In this document: positions 1 to 13,900 of the stretch, piece after piece | Layout of the letters: every line of letters starts with the position of its first letter | Position numbering within the stretch: the first letter of the stretch is position 1 | Assembly: GCA_024709485.1 (NCBI GenBank) | Contig: JANJWO010000067.1 | Coordinates: forward strand, 1-64,000 | From: Hydrogenophilaceae bacterium | GTDB lineage: Bacteria; Pseudomonadota; Gammaproteobacteria; Burkholderiales; Thiobacillaceae | Direction of reading: 5' to 3' | Length of the DNA stretch: 64,000 nucleotides | Translations under genes and position numbers: made by a program | Notes under the pieces: generated by a model | Told to the model about the DNA's origin: nothing | The model's input: only the letters and a program-made list of their open reading frames with translations | Database searches by the model: none

Positions 1-1
1 C

Positions 2-2503
<2,502 letters not shown>

Positions 2504-2561
2504 GAGGAGTCATCTGACTAAAGAGTTGGCCATTGATTTATTCGAATTCAGGAGCATACAA

Positions 2562-2960
2562 ATGAAATACCGGAAAATTGCCGTTTTATTTATGTTGGGC
2601 TTGTTGGGCGGCTGTAGCACGACCAGTCTGGATTTGTCTACAGCAGACAGTCATGAGACCAATGCAGGCACCTTGACGCTCACCTGGCTGTTTCCCAAGT
2701 CGGCTGAGGTTTTATTGGACGGAAAGCGCTATGTCGGCGAATGGAGCGACAGGCGCTGCCTTACGCCAGAATGCAGGGGCGAGTTCGAAAGCGTCCAGGG
2801 GGTTCACAGGTCGCACATTCGCAGAGGCACGGCGAAACTGGTTGCCCATGACAATGCTCGCCTGAACTGCGAATGGGTCAGCCATTACAAAGATTTTATC
2901 GGCAATTGCCGCAGCGACGAGGGGAAGCAGTACCGGTTGCGTGCCGATCAATCTTCCTGA
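2562..2960 (+). CDS. Small outer-membrane-type lipoprotein, unknown function
   Basis: 132-residue protein with a lipoprotein signal peptide: a basic N-terminus, a hydrophobic stretch and the lipobox LGGC with Cys18, so it should be lipidated and exported. I chose the ATG at 2562 because AGGAGC lies seven bases before it and because it places the signal peptide at the N-terminus; a longer frame back to 2496 adds an implausible leader. The mature part has several Cys residues and many charged residues, but I do not recognise a domain. It follows the czcA stop by 58 bases and may be co-transcribed. Function unknown. Confidence 0.75.
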   Translation: MKYRKIAVLFMLGLLGGCSTTSLDLSTADSHETNAGTLTLTWLFPKSAEVLLDGKRYVGEWSDRRCLTPECRGEFESVQGVHRSHIRRGTAKLVAHDNARLNCEWVSHYKDFIGNCRSDEGKQYRLRADQSS

Positions 2961-2973
2961 TAAGCAGGCATAG

Positions 2974-4047
2974 GTGCATGAATTCCCGCCAAGACAAAAA
3001 ATGAGAATGCTTAACCCCGTGTGGCTTGCGTTGCTGGCTGCCTTCCTGTTCGGCGGAAGTACGCCATTCGTTAAGCTTCTGGTGGGTGAATTGCCGCCAC
3101 TCGTGCTTGCAGGTTTGCTTTATCTGGGTTGCGGCCTTGGCCTGGCCGCGATTCGCTTGCTGAGAGATCGAAGCTGGAAAACCAGCGGGCTTGCCGCGGA
3201 CGAGTGGCGCTGGTTCGGCGCTGCCATCGTCTTCGGCGGGGTGCTGGGGCCGATCCTGCTGGTATTCGGCCTGACACGGATCGAAGCAAGCGCCGCCTCG
3301 CTCTTGCTGAATCTGGAGGCTGTATTCACTGCCGTATTGGCCTGGATCGTCTTTAAGGAAAATGCCGACCGGCGCATTGTTCTTGGCATGCTCCTTATCG
3401 TCGCTGGCGGAGCGGTACTCGCCTGGCCCGTCTCCGGCAGCGGAACTCCCGACTGGATCGGTCTCTTGGCTATTGCTGCAGCCTGTCTGTGTTGGGGAAT
3501 CGACAATAACCTGACGCGGCGCGTATCTGCTTCGGATGCCCTTTTCATTGCCGGGACCAAGGGCTTGGCTGCCGGCATGGCCAACACCGCCCTCGCTCTC
3601 TCCTTGGGCGCCGCCCTGCCCGCCTGGCCTGCTGCAAGCGCCGCCATGGCAGTCGGCTTTATCGGCTATGGATTGAGCCTGGTGCTTTTTGTCATGGCTT
3701 TGCGCGGCCTGGGTTCAGCACGCACCGGCGCCTATTTCTCCACTGCGCCCTTCATCGGCGCGGCGGTTTCCATACTGCTGCTGAACGAACCCACACCGGC
3801 TCCCTTCTGGTTCGCAGCCAGCCTGATGGGCCTGGGCGTCTGGTTGCACCTGACCGAACACCACGCCCATGAACATACGCATGAACCGCTGGAACATGCG
3901 CATCGCCACGTTCACGATGCACACCACCAGCATGAACATGATTTTGAGTGGGGCGGCAAGGAGCCGCACAGCCATTTTCATCGGCACGCGAGCATCACGC
4001 ACAAACACCCGCATTACCCTGATATCCATCATCGCCATGAGCATTGA
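2974..4047 (+). CDS. EamA/DMT-family transporter with His-rich C-terminal tail
   Basis: Inner-membrane protein of the drug/metabolite transporter superfamily: about ten hydrophobic segments in two EamA repeats (roughly residues 10-150 and 160-295). The last 66 residues are a hydrophilic tail with 25 histidines, which looks able to bind metal ions such as Zn, Ni or Co. I used the GTG at 2974, which has AGG five bases upstream; an ATG at 3001 is an equally reasonable start. Its place between a metal RND pump and a mercury locus fits a metal-related role. The tail is unusual for the family, and transport of a metal is inference. Confidence 0.85.
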   Translation: MHEFPPRQKMRMLNPVWLALLAAFLFGGSTPFVKLLVGELPPLVLAGLLYLGCGLGLAAIRLLRDRSWKTSGLAADEWRWFGAAIVFGGVLGPILLVFGLTRIEASAASLLLNLEAVFTAVLAWIVFKENADRRIVLGMLLIVAGGAVLAWPVSGSGTPDWIGLLAIAAACLCWGIDNNLTRRVSASDALFIAGTKGLAAGMANTALALSLGAALPAWPAASAAMAVGFIGYGLSLVLFVMALRGLGSARTGAYFSTAPFIGAAVSILLLNEPTPAPFWFAASLMGLGVWLHLTEHHAHEHTHEPLEHAHRHVHDAHHQHEHDFEWGGKEPHSHFHRHASITHKHPHYPDIHHRHEH

Positions 4048-4106
4048 GCCCAGATGGCGCATGCCTGCTAGCACCATACCCACAGGGTGCCGTTAACTCA
4101 TCATCA

Positions 4107-4511
4107 TCAGGAATCTCGCTGCAACGAATCAATCAACGGACAAACCACCTTGCCCCGGCTCGCGGTGCAGCGATCGACCAGCCCGGACAGCGCGGCCTCG
4201 ATACGCTGCAAGTCGGCCATTCTGCGCCTGACATCGACGAGCTTGTGCTCGGCGATCTCCCGGGCCTCGGCGCAATGCGCGCCGTCAGCCAGCAGCAACA
4301 GCTGCGCGATCTCGTCCAGCGTGAACCCGATCCGTTGCGCCGACTTGATGAAGCGCACCCGTGCCACGTCGCCCACGCCGTAGCGCCGAATGCCTGCCGC
4401 CGGCCTGGGCGGCTCTACCAGCAAGCCCTTGCGTTGATAGAAGCGGATCGTCTCGACGTTCACCCCGGCAGAGCGAGCCACCCCGGCGATAGTCAGATTT
4501 TTTTGCACCAT
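4107..4511 (-). CDS. merR: MerR mercury-responsive transcriptional regulator
   Basis: 134-residue MerR-family regulator that represses and, with Hg(II), activates the mer promoter by untwisting it. The N-terminal winged helix (residues 1-70) is followed by the dimerisation helix. The three Hg-binding cysteines are present at 80, 115 and 124, one residue offset from Cys79, Cys114 and Cys123 of Tn501 MerR; the last sits in a VCPLI context. The ATG at 4511 was chosen because it matches the MerR N-terminus and lies just outside the operator; the open frame continues upstream through the promoter. Divergent from the broken merT. It may also act in trans on the second mer promoter near 7370. Confidence 0.95.
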   Translation of the reverse strand: MVQKNLTIAGVARSAGVNVETIRFYQRKGLLVEPPRPAAGIRRYGVGDVARVRFIKSAQRIGFTLDEIAQLLLLADGAHCAEAREIAEHKLVDVRRRMADLQRIEAALSGLVDRCTASRGKVVCPLIDSLQRDS

Positions 4512-4515
4512 GCCC

Positions 4516-4547
4516 TTGACTCCGTACTTTGATACGGAGTGTATCTT
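4516..4547 (+). promoter_or_regulatory. mer operator/promoter, copy 1
   Basis: MerR-type promoter. A TTGACT -35 begins at 4516 and a dyad ACTCCGTAC-tttg-ATACGGAGT occupies 4519-4540 (one mismatch). A TATCTT-like -10 follows at 4542 with the over-long 19-20 bp spacer typical of MerR-controlled promoters. It lies between merR and the truncated merT. Confidence 0.9.
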
Positions 4548-4578
4548 GCGTCCATCGTCCATGCCAAGAGGGGCATGC

Positions 4579-4989
4579 ATGCCACAAGAAAAGAACGGGC
4601 GTTTACCGCTCATCGGTGCCGTCATTTCCGCTGTTGCGGCTTCCGCATGCTGCATCGGGCCGCTGCTGCTGGTCATGCTCGGCATCGGTGGCGCCTGGGC
4701 CGGCAGCCTGACCGTCATGGAACCGTTCCGCCCCTATTTCCTGGGCGCGGCGGCGGTCTTCCTGTTTTTCGCCTGGAAGAAGGTCTACGCCCGACAACTG
4801 CCTGCATATCCGGCACTGTCTGCGCCACGTCGCGTACCAAAGCGTGCGCAGGCTGACCGCGGCGAAGCTCGACGAGGTGGAAACTCGTTTGCAGTAACTC
4901 ACGCTGTTGTGCAACGAAATGCGCCTGCTGCTCAACCTGTGCCAGGGCGCCAAGGCGGGCTGTCCCATTACCGACACCCTGGGCATTGA
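4579..4989 (+). pseudogene. merT: Truncated merT fused out of frame to a regulator remnant
   Basis: The first ~70 codons encode a good MerT mercuric transporter: Met at 4579 with AGGGG upstream, TM1 with Cys24-Cys25 (ACCIGP), TM2, and the FFAWKKVY motif that ends it. From about base 4790 the similarity stops. The cytoplasmic loop with its second cysteine pair and TM3 are missing, and the frame runs through unrelated sequence to a stop at 4989. The DNA after the breakpoint encodes a MerR-family C-terminus in another frame (4793-5041). The gene probably makes no working transporter; the intact merT at 7422 would supply it. Confidence 0.85.
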
Positions 4990-5041
4990 CACGATAGGCG
5001 AGGCCGCCGCTCCGAAAAAGCGCAAGCCGACGCGCGGCTGA
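4793..5041 (+). pseudogene. C-terminal remnant of a second MerR-family regulator
   Basis: Read in the frame starting at 4793, this stretch encodes a helical segment (RRLTAAKLDEVETRLQ), one in-frame TAA at 4895-4897, and then NEMRLLLNLC ending in CPITDTLG. This pattern matches the dimerisation helix and C-terminal Cys-containing tail of CueR/CadR/PbrR-type MerR proteins. There is no DNA-binding half. It looks like the leftover of a recombination that joined merT to another metal regulator and was followed by mutational decay. The parent subfamily cannot be fixed from what remains. Confidence 0.65.
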
Positions 5042-5062
5042 GTCGCGCAGCTTGTGGGTGCA

Positions 5063-7105
5063 TCACTCCGGAATCAAGTCTCGTAGCAGGAGAATGTTTC
5101 CGCTCCACCGATATTCTTCTTCCGTTGAACCAGGCGAACGCCGAACCAGGCGCCGCTCGATTCCGTTCAATGATTGTTCCAGGCGGGCTAGCGGCGCATC
5201 GTACTCCCGCGCCGTCAGTGGCAGCCGCAGCAAGGAAACGCGCCGTAGCCGCTGGAAAGAAACGTTGCCGGCCCACAGCGGAACCCCGCCGGGATCAAGC
5301 AGCGCGCCGCTGTCCCAGAGACGGAGCACGAGCTGCGGCTCTGCTTGCGCGCCCATTGCTTCCCCGGGCAAGGACAAAACCATGAGCAGCGACTCATGCC
5401 TGCCGTCATGCACCTGCGGCAGCAGCGGCAGATCGGCCAGCGCAGGATCCGGCAGCAGCCAGCGCAGCGCGGAAGCCGCATTCAGCGGCACCGGTTCGCG
5501 CCAGCCGCGCGCGGCAAGCTGTTCGCGCACGCGGCTAAGCGCGCCGGCCCATTGCACGTTGAGAGGCTGCTCCGGCTCGCCTTCGATGTCCTGTCGATAG
5601 GCCGGCAGTGAGCGCCACGTCTCGCGCCACCAGGATGCCGCATTCCGATGTTGCACCGTGACCTGCGGCTCATAGCGCTGCAAGTCCACGGAGTAGCGCA
5701 TCGTCACGTGCCATCCGCCTCCCAGCAGGAGTGCGAGCAACACCACCTGCGGCAGACCACGCGGCAGCGGGGCCGGTCCCGCGTGGCGAGTGTAGGCGAT
5801 GGCCAGCAGGCACACCCAGGCGAGTCCGAGGCTCAGTCCGCCGAGCACGTCCGACAACCAATGGGCGCCCAGATACAGGCGCGACAGGGCAATGGCGCCG
5901 ATCAGCAGCGCAGCCAAGGCGTAGGGCAGCCAGCGGCGCGGCGGAGTCAGTCCGCGCGCGACGAGCACGGCCAGGAAGCCGTAGACCACCATGCTCATGG
6001 TGGCGTGACCGCTGGGGAAGGCATGGGCGGAAAGCCCGTCGTAACCGACGCTGATCGGTCGCGGCCGCTGCAACACCAGTTTGAGTCCCGTGGCGGCGAT
6101 CTGGCCAAAGCCCGCCGCCGCGACCCAGTAGGCAGCCGCGCGCAAGTTCCGCCTCCACGACAGCCAGGCCAGCACCGCCGCCGCGATGAGCGCGATGACC
6201 ACGCCGTCGCCCAGTTCTGTTACCAATACCATGAGCCGGTCGCCCCACGGCGTGCGCAGGCCCTGCATGATCCGGTACAAGCCTTGGTCCGCACGCACCA
6301 GGGGATCGCCGGTGACGACATCCTCCAGCACGCCCAGGAACAACCAGGCGGAACCCATGAGCAGGGTTCCCAATACCAACAGCGATTTCGACTCCATCCG
6401 GGCCGGGTCCAGCACGCCGCCGATGAGGCGGTTCAGTCCGGGATGCCGATTGCCCAAGAGCGCCAGGCCTTGAGCCAGCCGCGCCGCTTGCGGCGGCAGC
6501 ACCTGGAAAAGCCAACGAACGCTCCACCAGGCGAGCCAGCCCATCAGCACGAGCAGCACCAGCAGCACGACCAGCCGCGCCGCAATCTCGCCCGCCAAAG
6601 CCAGCGAGGCGCCCAAGGCCATGCCCGGCAACAGATAGGCCGGCGCCCAGGCCAGGGCCGACAAAACGTTCACCGCGTAAAAAGCGGCGGGCCGCATTCC
6701 CAGCATGCCGGCCACCATGGGAATGATCGGGCGCACCGGGCCGACGAAGCGGCCGAAGAAAATGCCCTTGCCCCCATGGCGCCGGAAAAATTTCTCGCCC
6801 TGGATTAGCCAGCGGGGATGGCGGCGAAATGGCCAAGCGTCGCGCAGGCGGTCGCGATAGTGGCGGCCGAGCCAGAAGCTAATGCCGTCGCCGACGATCG
6901 CCCCCGCCACCGCCAAGAGCAGGGTCGGCCAGAAGGCGAGCGCGCCCAGGGCCACCAGCGCCCCGGCGGCGATCATCAGCACCGCGCCCGGCACGGCCAA
7001 GCCGACTACGGCCAGCGATTCGGCCACAGCGACGATGAAAACCACGGACGCCGCCCAGGCGGGATGGTGGGCGAGCCAGGCCAGGAGCGGATGTGCGTCG
7101 ATCAT
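5063..7105 (-). CDS. DedA-PAP2-LssY three-domain membrane protein
   Basis: 680-residue inner-membrane protein. Residues ~1-200 are a DedA/SNARE-associated domain with the conserved GRFVGPVRPIIPMVAG segment. Residues ~230-450 are a PAP2 phosphatase-type domain with all three signature motifs: KLVLQRPRP, PSGH and SRLYLGAHWLSD. The C-terminal ~200 residues match the LssY C-terminal domain. It would act on a lipid phosphate such as undecaprenyl or phosphatidyl phosphates. It is transcribed against its neighbours and sits exactly between the two mer promoter copies, so it may be an insertion into the original mer operon. Domain calls are firm; substrate is unknown. Confidence 0.9.
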   Translation of the reverse strand: MIDAHPLLAWLAHHPAWAASVVFIVAVAESLAVVGLAVPGAVLMIAAGALVALGALAFWPTLLLAVAGAIVGDGISFWLGRHYRDRLRDAWPFRRHPRWLIQGEKFFRRHGGKGIFFGRFVGPVRPIIPMVAGMLGMRPAAFYAVNVLSALAWAPAYLLPGMALGASLALAGEIAARLVVLLVLLVLMGWLAWWSVRWLFQVLPPQAARLAQGLALLGNRHPGLNRLIGGVLDPARMESKSLLVLGTLLMGSAWLFLGVLEDVVTGDPLVRADQGLYRIMQGLRTPWGDRLMVLVTELGDGVVIALIAAAVLAWLSWRRNLRAAAYWVAAAGFGQIAATGLKLVLQRPRPISVGYDGLSAHAFPSGHATMSMVVYGFLAVLVARGLTPPRRWLPYALAALLIGAIALSRLYLGAHWLSDVLGGLSLGLAWVCLLAIAYTRHAGPAPLPRGLPQVVLLALLLGGGWHVTMRYSVDLQRYEPQVTVQHRNAASWWRETWRSLPAYRQDIEGEPEQPLNVQWAGALSRVREQLAARGWREPVPLNAASALRWLLPDPALADLPLLPQVHDGRHESLLMVLSLPGEAMGAQAEPQLVLRLWDSGALLDPGGVPLWAGNVSFQRLRRVSLLRLPLTAREYDAPLARLEQSLNGIERRLVRRSPGSTEEEYRWSGNILLLRDLIPE

Positions 7106-7299
7106 CGATTTACCTGCTTCGCCTGCGCATTCCTCTGCATGCGACGCCGGCCAGGCCGAGCGCCCGGATGACGGACGGGGTCGGCGGTGAGCGTCGGTTC
7201 CTATTCTCGGCTGTCTGCGAGCGATGCATCTTTTCCCGATTCACTTTCCTACCTCAGGTGCCGGTCGTTTGGCAAGAATACCAGCACGAAGTCGTTTAG
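7106..7299. other. Intergenic, no gene seen
   Basis: The 316-bp gap between the LssY-type gene and merT holds no convincing gene. The distal half carries the truncated merR and the second mer promoter, listed separately. The proximal part has no motif that I recognise. Confidence 0.5.
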
Positions 7300-7355
7300 C
7301 TTGGCCACGGCGAACATCGCGACACCCCGGCGATAGTCAGATTTTTTTGCGCCAT
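7300..7355 (-). pseudogene. merR: merR N-terminal fragment (about 12 codons)
   Basis: Reading leftward from the ATG at 7355, the first 11 codons ([11 protein letters not shown]) match the start of the intact merR at 4511, apart from a V-to-A change at residue 2. The similarity then ends at about base 7321 and a stop appears 18 codons in. The DNA of 7321-7390 is nearly identical to 4481-4548. This is a duplicated mer control region whose merR has been cut off. Confidence 0.85.
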
Positions 7356-7357
7356 AC

Positions 7358-7392
7358 TCTTGACTCCGTACATTGGTACGGAGTGTATCTTT
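7358..7392 (+). promoter_or_regulatory. mer operator/promoter, copy 2
   Basis: Perfect 9-4-9 dyad ACTCCGTAC-attg-GTACGGAGT at 7363-7384, with TTGACT at its left edge and a TATCTT-like -10 at 7386. The dyad is better than that of copy 1. It precedes the intact merTPA operon by about 35 bases, so MerR from 4511 would have to act in trans. Confidence 0.92.
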
Positions 7393-7421
7393 CCTCCCTC
7401 ATTCACGCAAAAGGAGCATCC

Positions 7422-7778
7422 GTGTCGCAAGAGAAAACCGGGCGTTTTCCCCTCGTCGGTGGCGCCATCGCCGCCATTGCCGCTTCCCTGTGCTGCATCG
7501 GTCCCCTGGTGCTGGTCATGCTCGGTGTCGGCGGCGCCTGGGTGGGCAACCTCGCCGTACTCGAACCGTTCCGGCCCTACTTCCTGGGCGCGGCGCTGAT
7601 CGCCCTGTTCTTCGCCTGGAAAAAAATCTACCGTGCGCCGGCCGCTGCCGCCTGCACGCCCGGTTCCTTGTGCGCCCTGCCGCAGACCAACCGGCTCTAT
7701 AAGGTGATGTTCTGGATCGTGGCGGTGCTCGTCGCGCTCGCCCTGGTCTTCCCCTACCTTGCCCCGTTGTTTTATTGA
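7422..7778 (+). CDS. merT: MerT mercuric ion transport protein
   Basis: 118-residue inner-membrane protein that takes Hg(II) from MerP and passes it to MerA in the cytoplasm. Three TM segments are visible. The membrane pair Cys24-Cys25 (SLCCIGP) and the loop pair Cys78 and Cys84 are all present; Tn501 MerT is 116 residues. The start is the GTG at 7422, preceded by AAGGAG at 7411-7416; the in-frame extension upstream runs through the operator and is not coding. First gene of a merT-merP-merA operon, with merP 15 bases downstream. Confidence 0.96.
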   Translation: MSQEKTGRFPLVGGAIAAIAASLCCIGPLVLVMLGVGGAWVGNLAVLEPFRPYFLGAALIALFFAWKKIYRAPAAAACTPGSLCALPQTNRLYKVMFWIVAVLVALALVFPYLAPLFY

Positions 7779-7793
7779 CCAAGGAGTCTCGCC

Positions 7794-9721
<1,928 letters not shown>

Positions 9722-9744
9722 GGTAGTTTTGCCAGACGAACTGG

Positions 9745-10347
9745 TCAGAACCGGTCCGTCCTGACCACCTCTTCATAAACAAGCTGTCCTCCTCGCGGCC
9801 AGGGCGCGTCAGTGCCTTTGCCGATCGCCACATACATGGCGATGACGTGGTCTTCGGGCAGGTTGATGAGCTTGGCCACGGCGTCCACGTCGCCCAGGTC
9901 CATGGGGCTGCTGTCATAGCCCATGCTCTGCGCCGCCAGCATCAGAGTCTGCGCGGCGATGCCGCAGGAGCGCATGGCCTCTTCCACCTGAAAGCGCTCG
10001 CGTCCTTCGTAGTGCTGGCGGATGCCTTCCAGCAGCCCTTCCCGCACATCGGCCGGCGCAGTCTGCCAGTAGCGCTCCGGCGATTTCTGCCAAGCCTTCA
10101 CATCGGCGCAGATCACCACCAGCAAAGAGGCATCGGTAATTTGCGGCTGCATCCAGCAGGCCGCGCGAATCTGTTCGCGCAGGGCCTGGTCGCGCACCAG
10201 CACAAAGCGCCAGTGCTGGATGTTGAATGCGGTGGGCGACAACATCGCCAGCGACATCAGTTCGCGAATCTCGTCCTCGCCCATCGCATGCGCCGGATCG
10301 AGTTTCCTGACCGCGCGCCGGGTTTCGATAGCAGTTCTTACGTCCAT
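9745..10347 (-). CDS. Nitroreductase-family FMN oxidoreductase
   Basis: 200-residue nitroreductase-like protein. The N-terminal IETRRAVRKLDPAHAM and the segment SPTAFNIQHWRFVLVRD match the FMN-binding elements of NfnB/RutE-type enzymes, and a C-terminal LPEDHVIAMYVAIGKG follows. It would reduce quinones, nitro compounds or similar using NAD(P)H. The ATG at 10347 has GAGGAA upstream; the longer frame crosses the divergent promoter. It is transcribed away from an HxlR regulator 121 bp off, which probably controls it. Physiological substrate unknown. Confidence 0.9.
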   Translation of the reverse strand: MDVRTAIETRRAVRKLDPAHAMGEDEIRELMSLAMLSPTAFNIQHWRFVLVRDQALREQIRAACWMQPQITDASLLVVICADVKAWQKSPERYWQTAPADVREGLLEGIRQHYEGRERFQVEEAMRSCGIAAQTLMLAAQSMGYDSSPMDLGDVDAVAKLINLPEDHVIAMYVAIGKGTDAPWPRGGQLVYEEVVRTDRF

Positions 10348-10468
10348 GGTTTCTTCCTCGATGTTGTTTGGCTTGGCACATGCCGAGGGCGATGCTAGCC
10401 TCATGAGGACGTTTTCGTAAGAATGCACAAATTCAGCCAATAGTTACATTTTGTATACCGAGGAAACC

Positions 10469-10822
10469 ATGCGACACACACGCTACGACTGCAATTTCGG
10501 CTGCCCGGTGGAGGCCTGCCTGGAAGTGATCGGCGGCAAGTGGAAAGGCGTGATCCTGTTCCACCTGCTAGGCGGAACCAAGCGTTTCAACGAGCTGCTG
10601 CGATTGATCCCCGGTGTGACCCAGCGCATGTTGACCCGGCAACTGCGCGAACTGGAAGACGACGGCATCGTGGCCAGAAAGGTCTATGCGGAAGTGCCGC
10701 CCAAGGTGGAATACTCCCTCACCGAATTCGGCCAGACCCTGGAAGATTTGCTAAGGCATTTGCAGAGATGGGGCAGCGATTCGCTGGAGACGATTATTCG
10801 GATCAGGAGCGGTAGAACGTAA
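10469..10822 (+). CDS. HxlR-family transcriptional regulator
   Basis: 117-residue winged-helix protein of the HxlR group: the N-terminal Cys-containing CNFGCPVEACLEVIGGKWK, then the recognition region (FNELLRLIPGVTQRMLTRQL), and a wing ending in EYSLTEFGQ. The Cys residues near the N-terminus (C7, C11, C16) recall HypR/QorR-type redox or electrophile sensors. ATG at 10469 with GAGGAA just upstream; the TTG-initiated longer frame is unlikely. Divergent from the nitroreductase, a common arrangement in which the regulator senses electrophiles and controls the reductase. The regulatory link is inference. Confidence 0.88.
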   Translation: MRHTRYDCNFGCPVEACLEVIGGKWKGVILFHLLGGTKRFNELLRLIPGVTQRMLTRQLRELEDDGIVARKVYAEVPPKVEYSLTEFGQTLEDLLRHLQRWGSDSLETIIRIRSGRT

Positions 10823-10900
10823 CACCCTACATTGAATATGTTCTCAGCGCTGGGTACTCACAGATTTCCGACAGACCCCACCCAACTGTTTGTGCTGCGC

Positions 10901-13900
10901 CTATCGGCTCCGCGCCAGTCCACGCGCCTTCACCAAGGCATAAATCGCCGGGATCACCGCCAGCGTGAGCACAGTCGAGGAAATCATGCCGCCCACCATG
11001 GGCGCGGCGATGCGACGCATCACTTCCGAGCCGGCTCCGGTGCTCCACATGATGGGCAAGAGGCCCGCCATGATCGCCACCACGGTCATCATCTTCGGCC
11101 GCACCCGCTCTACCGCCCCTTCCATTACTGCCACGTAGAGATCGGCGGCGGTGGGCCTCGCACCAGCCGCCTCGCGCTCGGCGCGGATGCGCGCCCAGGC
11201 GTGGTCGAGGTAGATCAGCATGACCACCCCGGTTTCCGCCGCCACGCCCGCCAGCGCGATGAAGCCGACCGCGACGGCTACTGACAGGTTGTAGCCCAGC
11301 CACCACATCAGCCACACGCCGCCCACCAGGGCGAAGGGCACGGATAACATCACGATCAGGGTTTCGGTCAGGCGCCTGAAGTTCAGATACAGCAGCACGA
11401 GGATCACGAACAGCGTGAGCGGCACCACGAGCTTGAGCCGCTGGATGGCGCGCTGCATGTACTCGAACTGGCCACTCCAGGTGACGTAATAACCGGGCGG
11501 GAATTTGACCTGCTCGTTCACTGCGCGCTGGGCGTCCTGGACGTAGGAGCCGATGTCGCGGTCGCGGATATCGACATAGATATAGGCCGAGAGCAGCGCA
11601 TTCTCGGTGCGGATGGCGGGCGCACCCTTGGTGATTTCCACTCGCGCGAGCTGCCCCAGCGGCACCATGCCGCCGTCCATGACAGGGACCAGCACATTGC
11701 GCGCGATGGATTCCGGATCGCCGCGCAGTTCGCGCGGGTAGCGCACGGTGACGCCGAAGCGCTCGCGGCCCTCCACCGTGGTGGTCACCATTTCGCCGCC
11801 GAGGGCCTGGGCGATCACGTCCAGCAGCTCTCCCACCGCCAGGCCGTAGCGCGCAAGTTGTTCCCGATCCGGCTCGATATTGAGGTAGTAACCGCCGGTG
11901 ATGCGTTCGGCGTAGGCGCTGGTGGTGCCGGGCACCCGCTTCACCACTGCCTCGATCTCCCTGGCCACGCGTTCCATTTCATTCAAGTCCTTGCCGAACA
12001 CCTTGATGCCGATGGGGGTGCGAATGCCGGTGGAGAGCATGTCGATGCGCGCCTTGATGGGCATGGTCCAGGCGTTGGCCACACCGGGGAATTGCAGCGC
12101 CGCATCCATTTCCGCGATCAGTTTGTCCACCGTCATGCCGGGCCGCCATTCGGATTCCGGCTTGAGGTTGATCACGGTTTCGAACATCTCCAGCGGCGCC
12201 GGGTCGGTGGCGGTCTGCGCCCTGCCCGCCTTGCCGTAAACCGACGCCACCTCGGGAAAGCTCTTGATGATCTTGTCCTGGGTCTGCATCAGCTCCGCCG
12301 CCTTGGTCACCGACATGCCGGGCAGCGACGATGGCATGTACATCAAGGTACCCTCGTTCAGGGTGGGCATGAATTCAGAACCCAGCCGCGAGGCGGGCAG
12401 CACGGTGAGCGCCAGCACGGCCATCGCAAGGCCGATGGTGAGCTTCTTCCAGCGCATCACCCAGGCGATGATGGGCCGGTAGAGCGCGATCAGGATGCGG
12501 TTCACCGGGTTCTTCGCCTCGGCAATGATCTTGCCGCGGATGAACAGCAGCATCAGCACCGGCACCAGGGTCACCGACAGCAACGCCGCGCCGGCCATGG
12601 CGAAGGTCTTGGTGTAGGCCAGCGGCGCGAACAGCCGGCCTTCCTGCGCCTCCAGGGTGAACACCGGCAGGAAGGAGACGGTGATGATGAGCAGGCTGAA
12701 GAACAGCGCCGGCCCCACTTCCTTGCACGCGGCCACCATGGCCGCGGCACGCGACTCGTCCTCCTGCATCCGCTCCAGGTGCTTGTGCGCGTTTTCGATC
12801 ATGACGATGGCCGCGTCCACCATGGCGCCGATGGCGATGGCGATGCCGCCCAGGCTCATGATGTTGGAGTTCATGCCCAGCGCGCGCATGACGATGAAGG
12901 CGATCAGCACGCCCACGGGCAGCATGATGATGGCCACCAGCGCGCTCCTGACATGCAGCAGGAACAACACGCACACCAGGGCGACGATAAGCGATTCCTC
13001 GATCAGGGTGTTCCTCAGGGTGTCGATGGCGCGGTGGATGAGGTCGGAGCGGTCATAGACGGAAACGATGTTCACGCCCTCGGGCAGGCCGGCGGCGATC
13101 TCGGCAATCTTGCTCTTGAGGTTCTGGATCACGTCCAACGCGTTCTGGCCGTAGCGCGCCATGGCGATGGCCGACACCACCTCGCCCTCGCCGTTGAGTT
13201 CGGCCAGGCCCCGCCGCTCGTCCGGCGCCAGCTCCACCCGCGCGATGTCGCGGATGCGCACCGGCGTGCCACCTTCCGCCTTCACCACCAGTGCCTCGAT
13301 GTCGGCCGCGCCGCGCAGCAGGCCCTTGCCGCGCACCATGTATTCGGTCTCCGCCATTTCCACCACGCGCCCGCCGACATCGCGGTTGGATTCTCGAATG
13401 ACCTGAGACACGCGCGACAAAGGAATGCCATAGGCGCGCAGCTTCACCGGGTCCACTGTCACCTGGTACTGCTGCACGAAGCCGCCGATGGAGGCGACCT
13501 CGGCCACGCCCGGCGCCTTGGCGAGCTGGTAGCGCAGATACCAGTCCTGCAGCGTGCGCAGCTCGGCGAGATTGTGCCTGTCGCTCAGCACCGCGTACTG
13601 GTACACCCAGCCCACGCCGGTAGCGTCCGGCCCGAGCTGGGGCGACACGCCGCGCGGCAGCCGGCCGGCGGCAAAGTTGAGGTATTCCAACACGCGCGAG
13701 CGCGCCCAGTAGATGTCGGTGCCGTCCTCGTAGATCACATAGACGAAGGACGCGCCGAAGAAGGAGAAGCCGCGCACCACCTTCGAATTCGGCACCGAGA
13801 GCATGGCGGTGGTAAGCGGATAGGTGACCTGGTCCTCCACCACCTGCGGCGCCTGGCCGGGGTATTCAGTGTAGATGATGACCTGCGCGTCGGACAGGTC

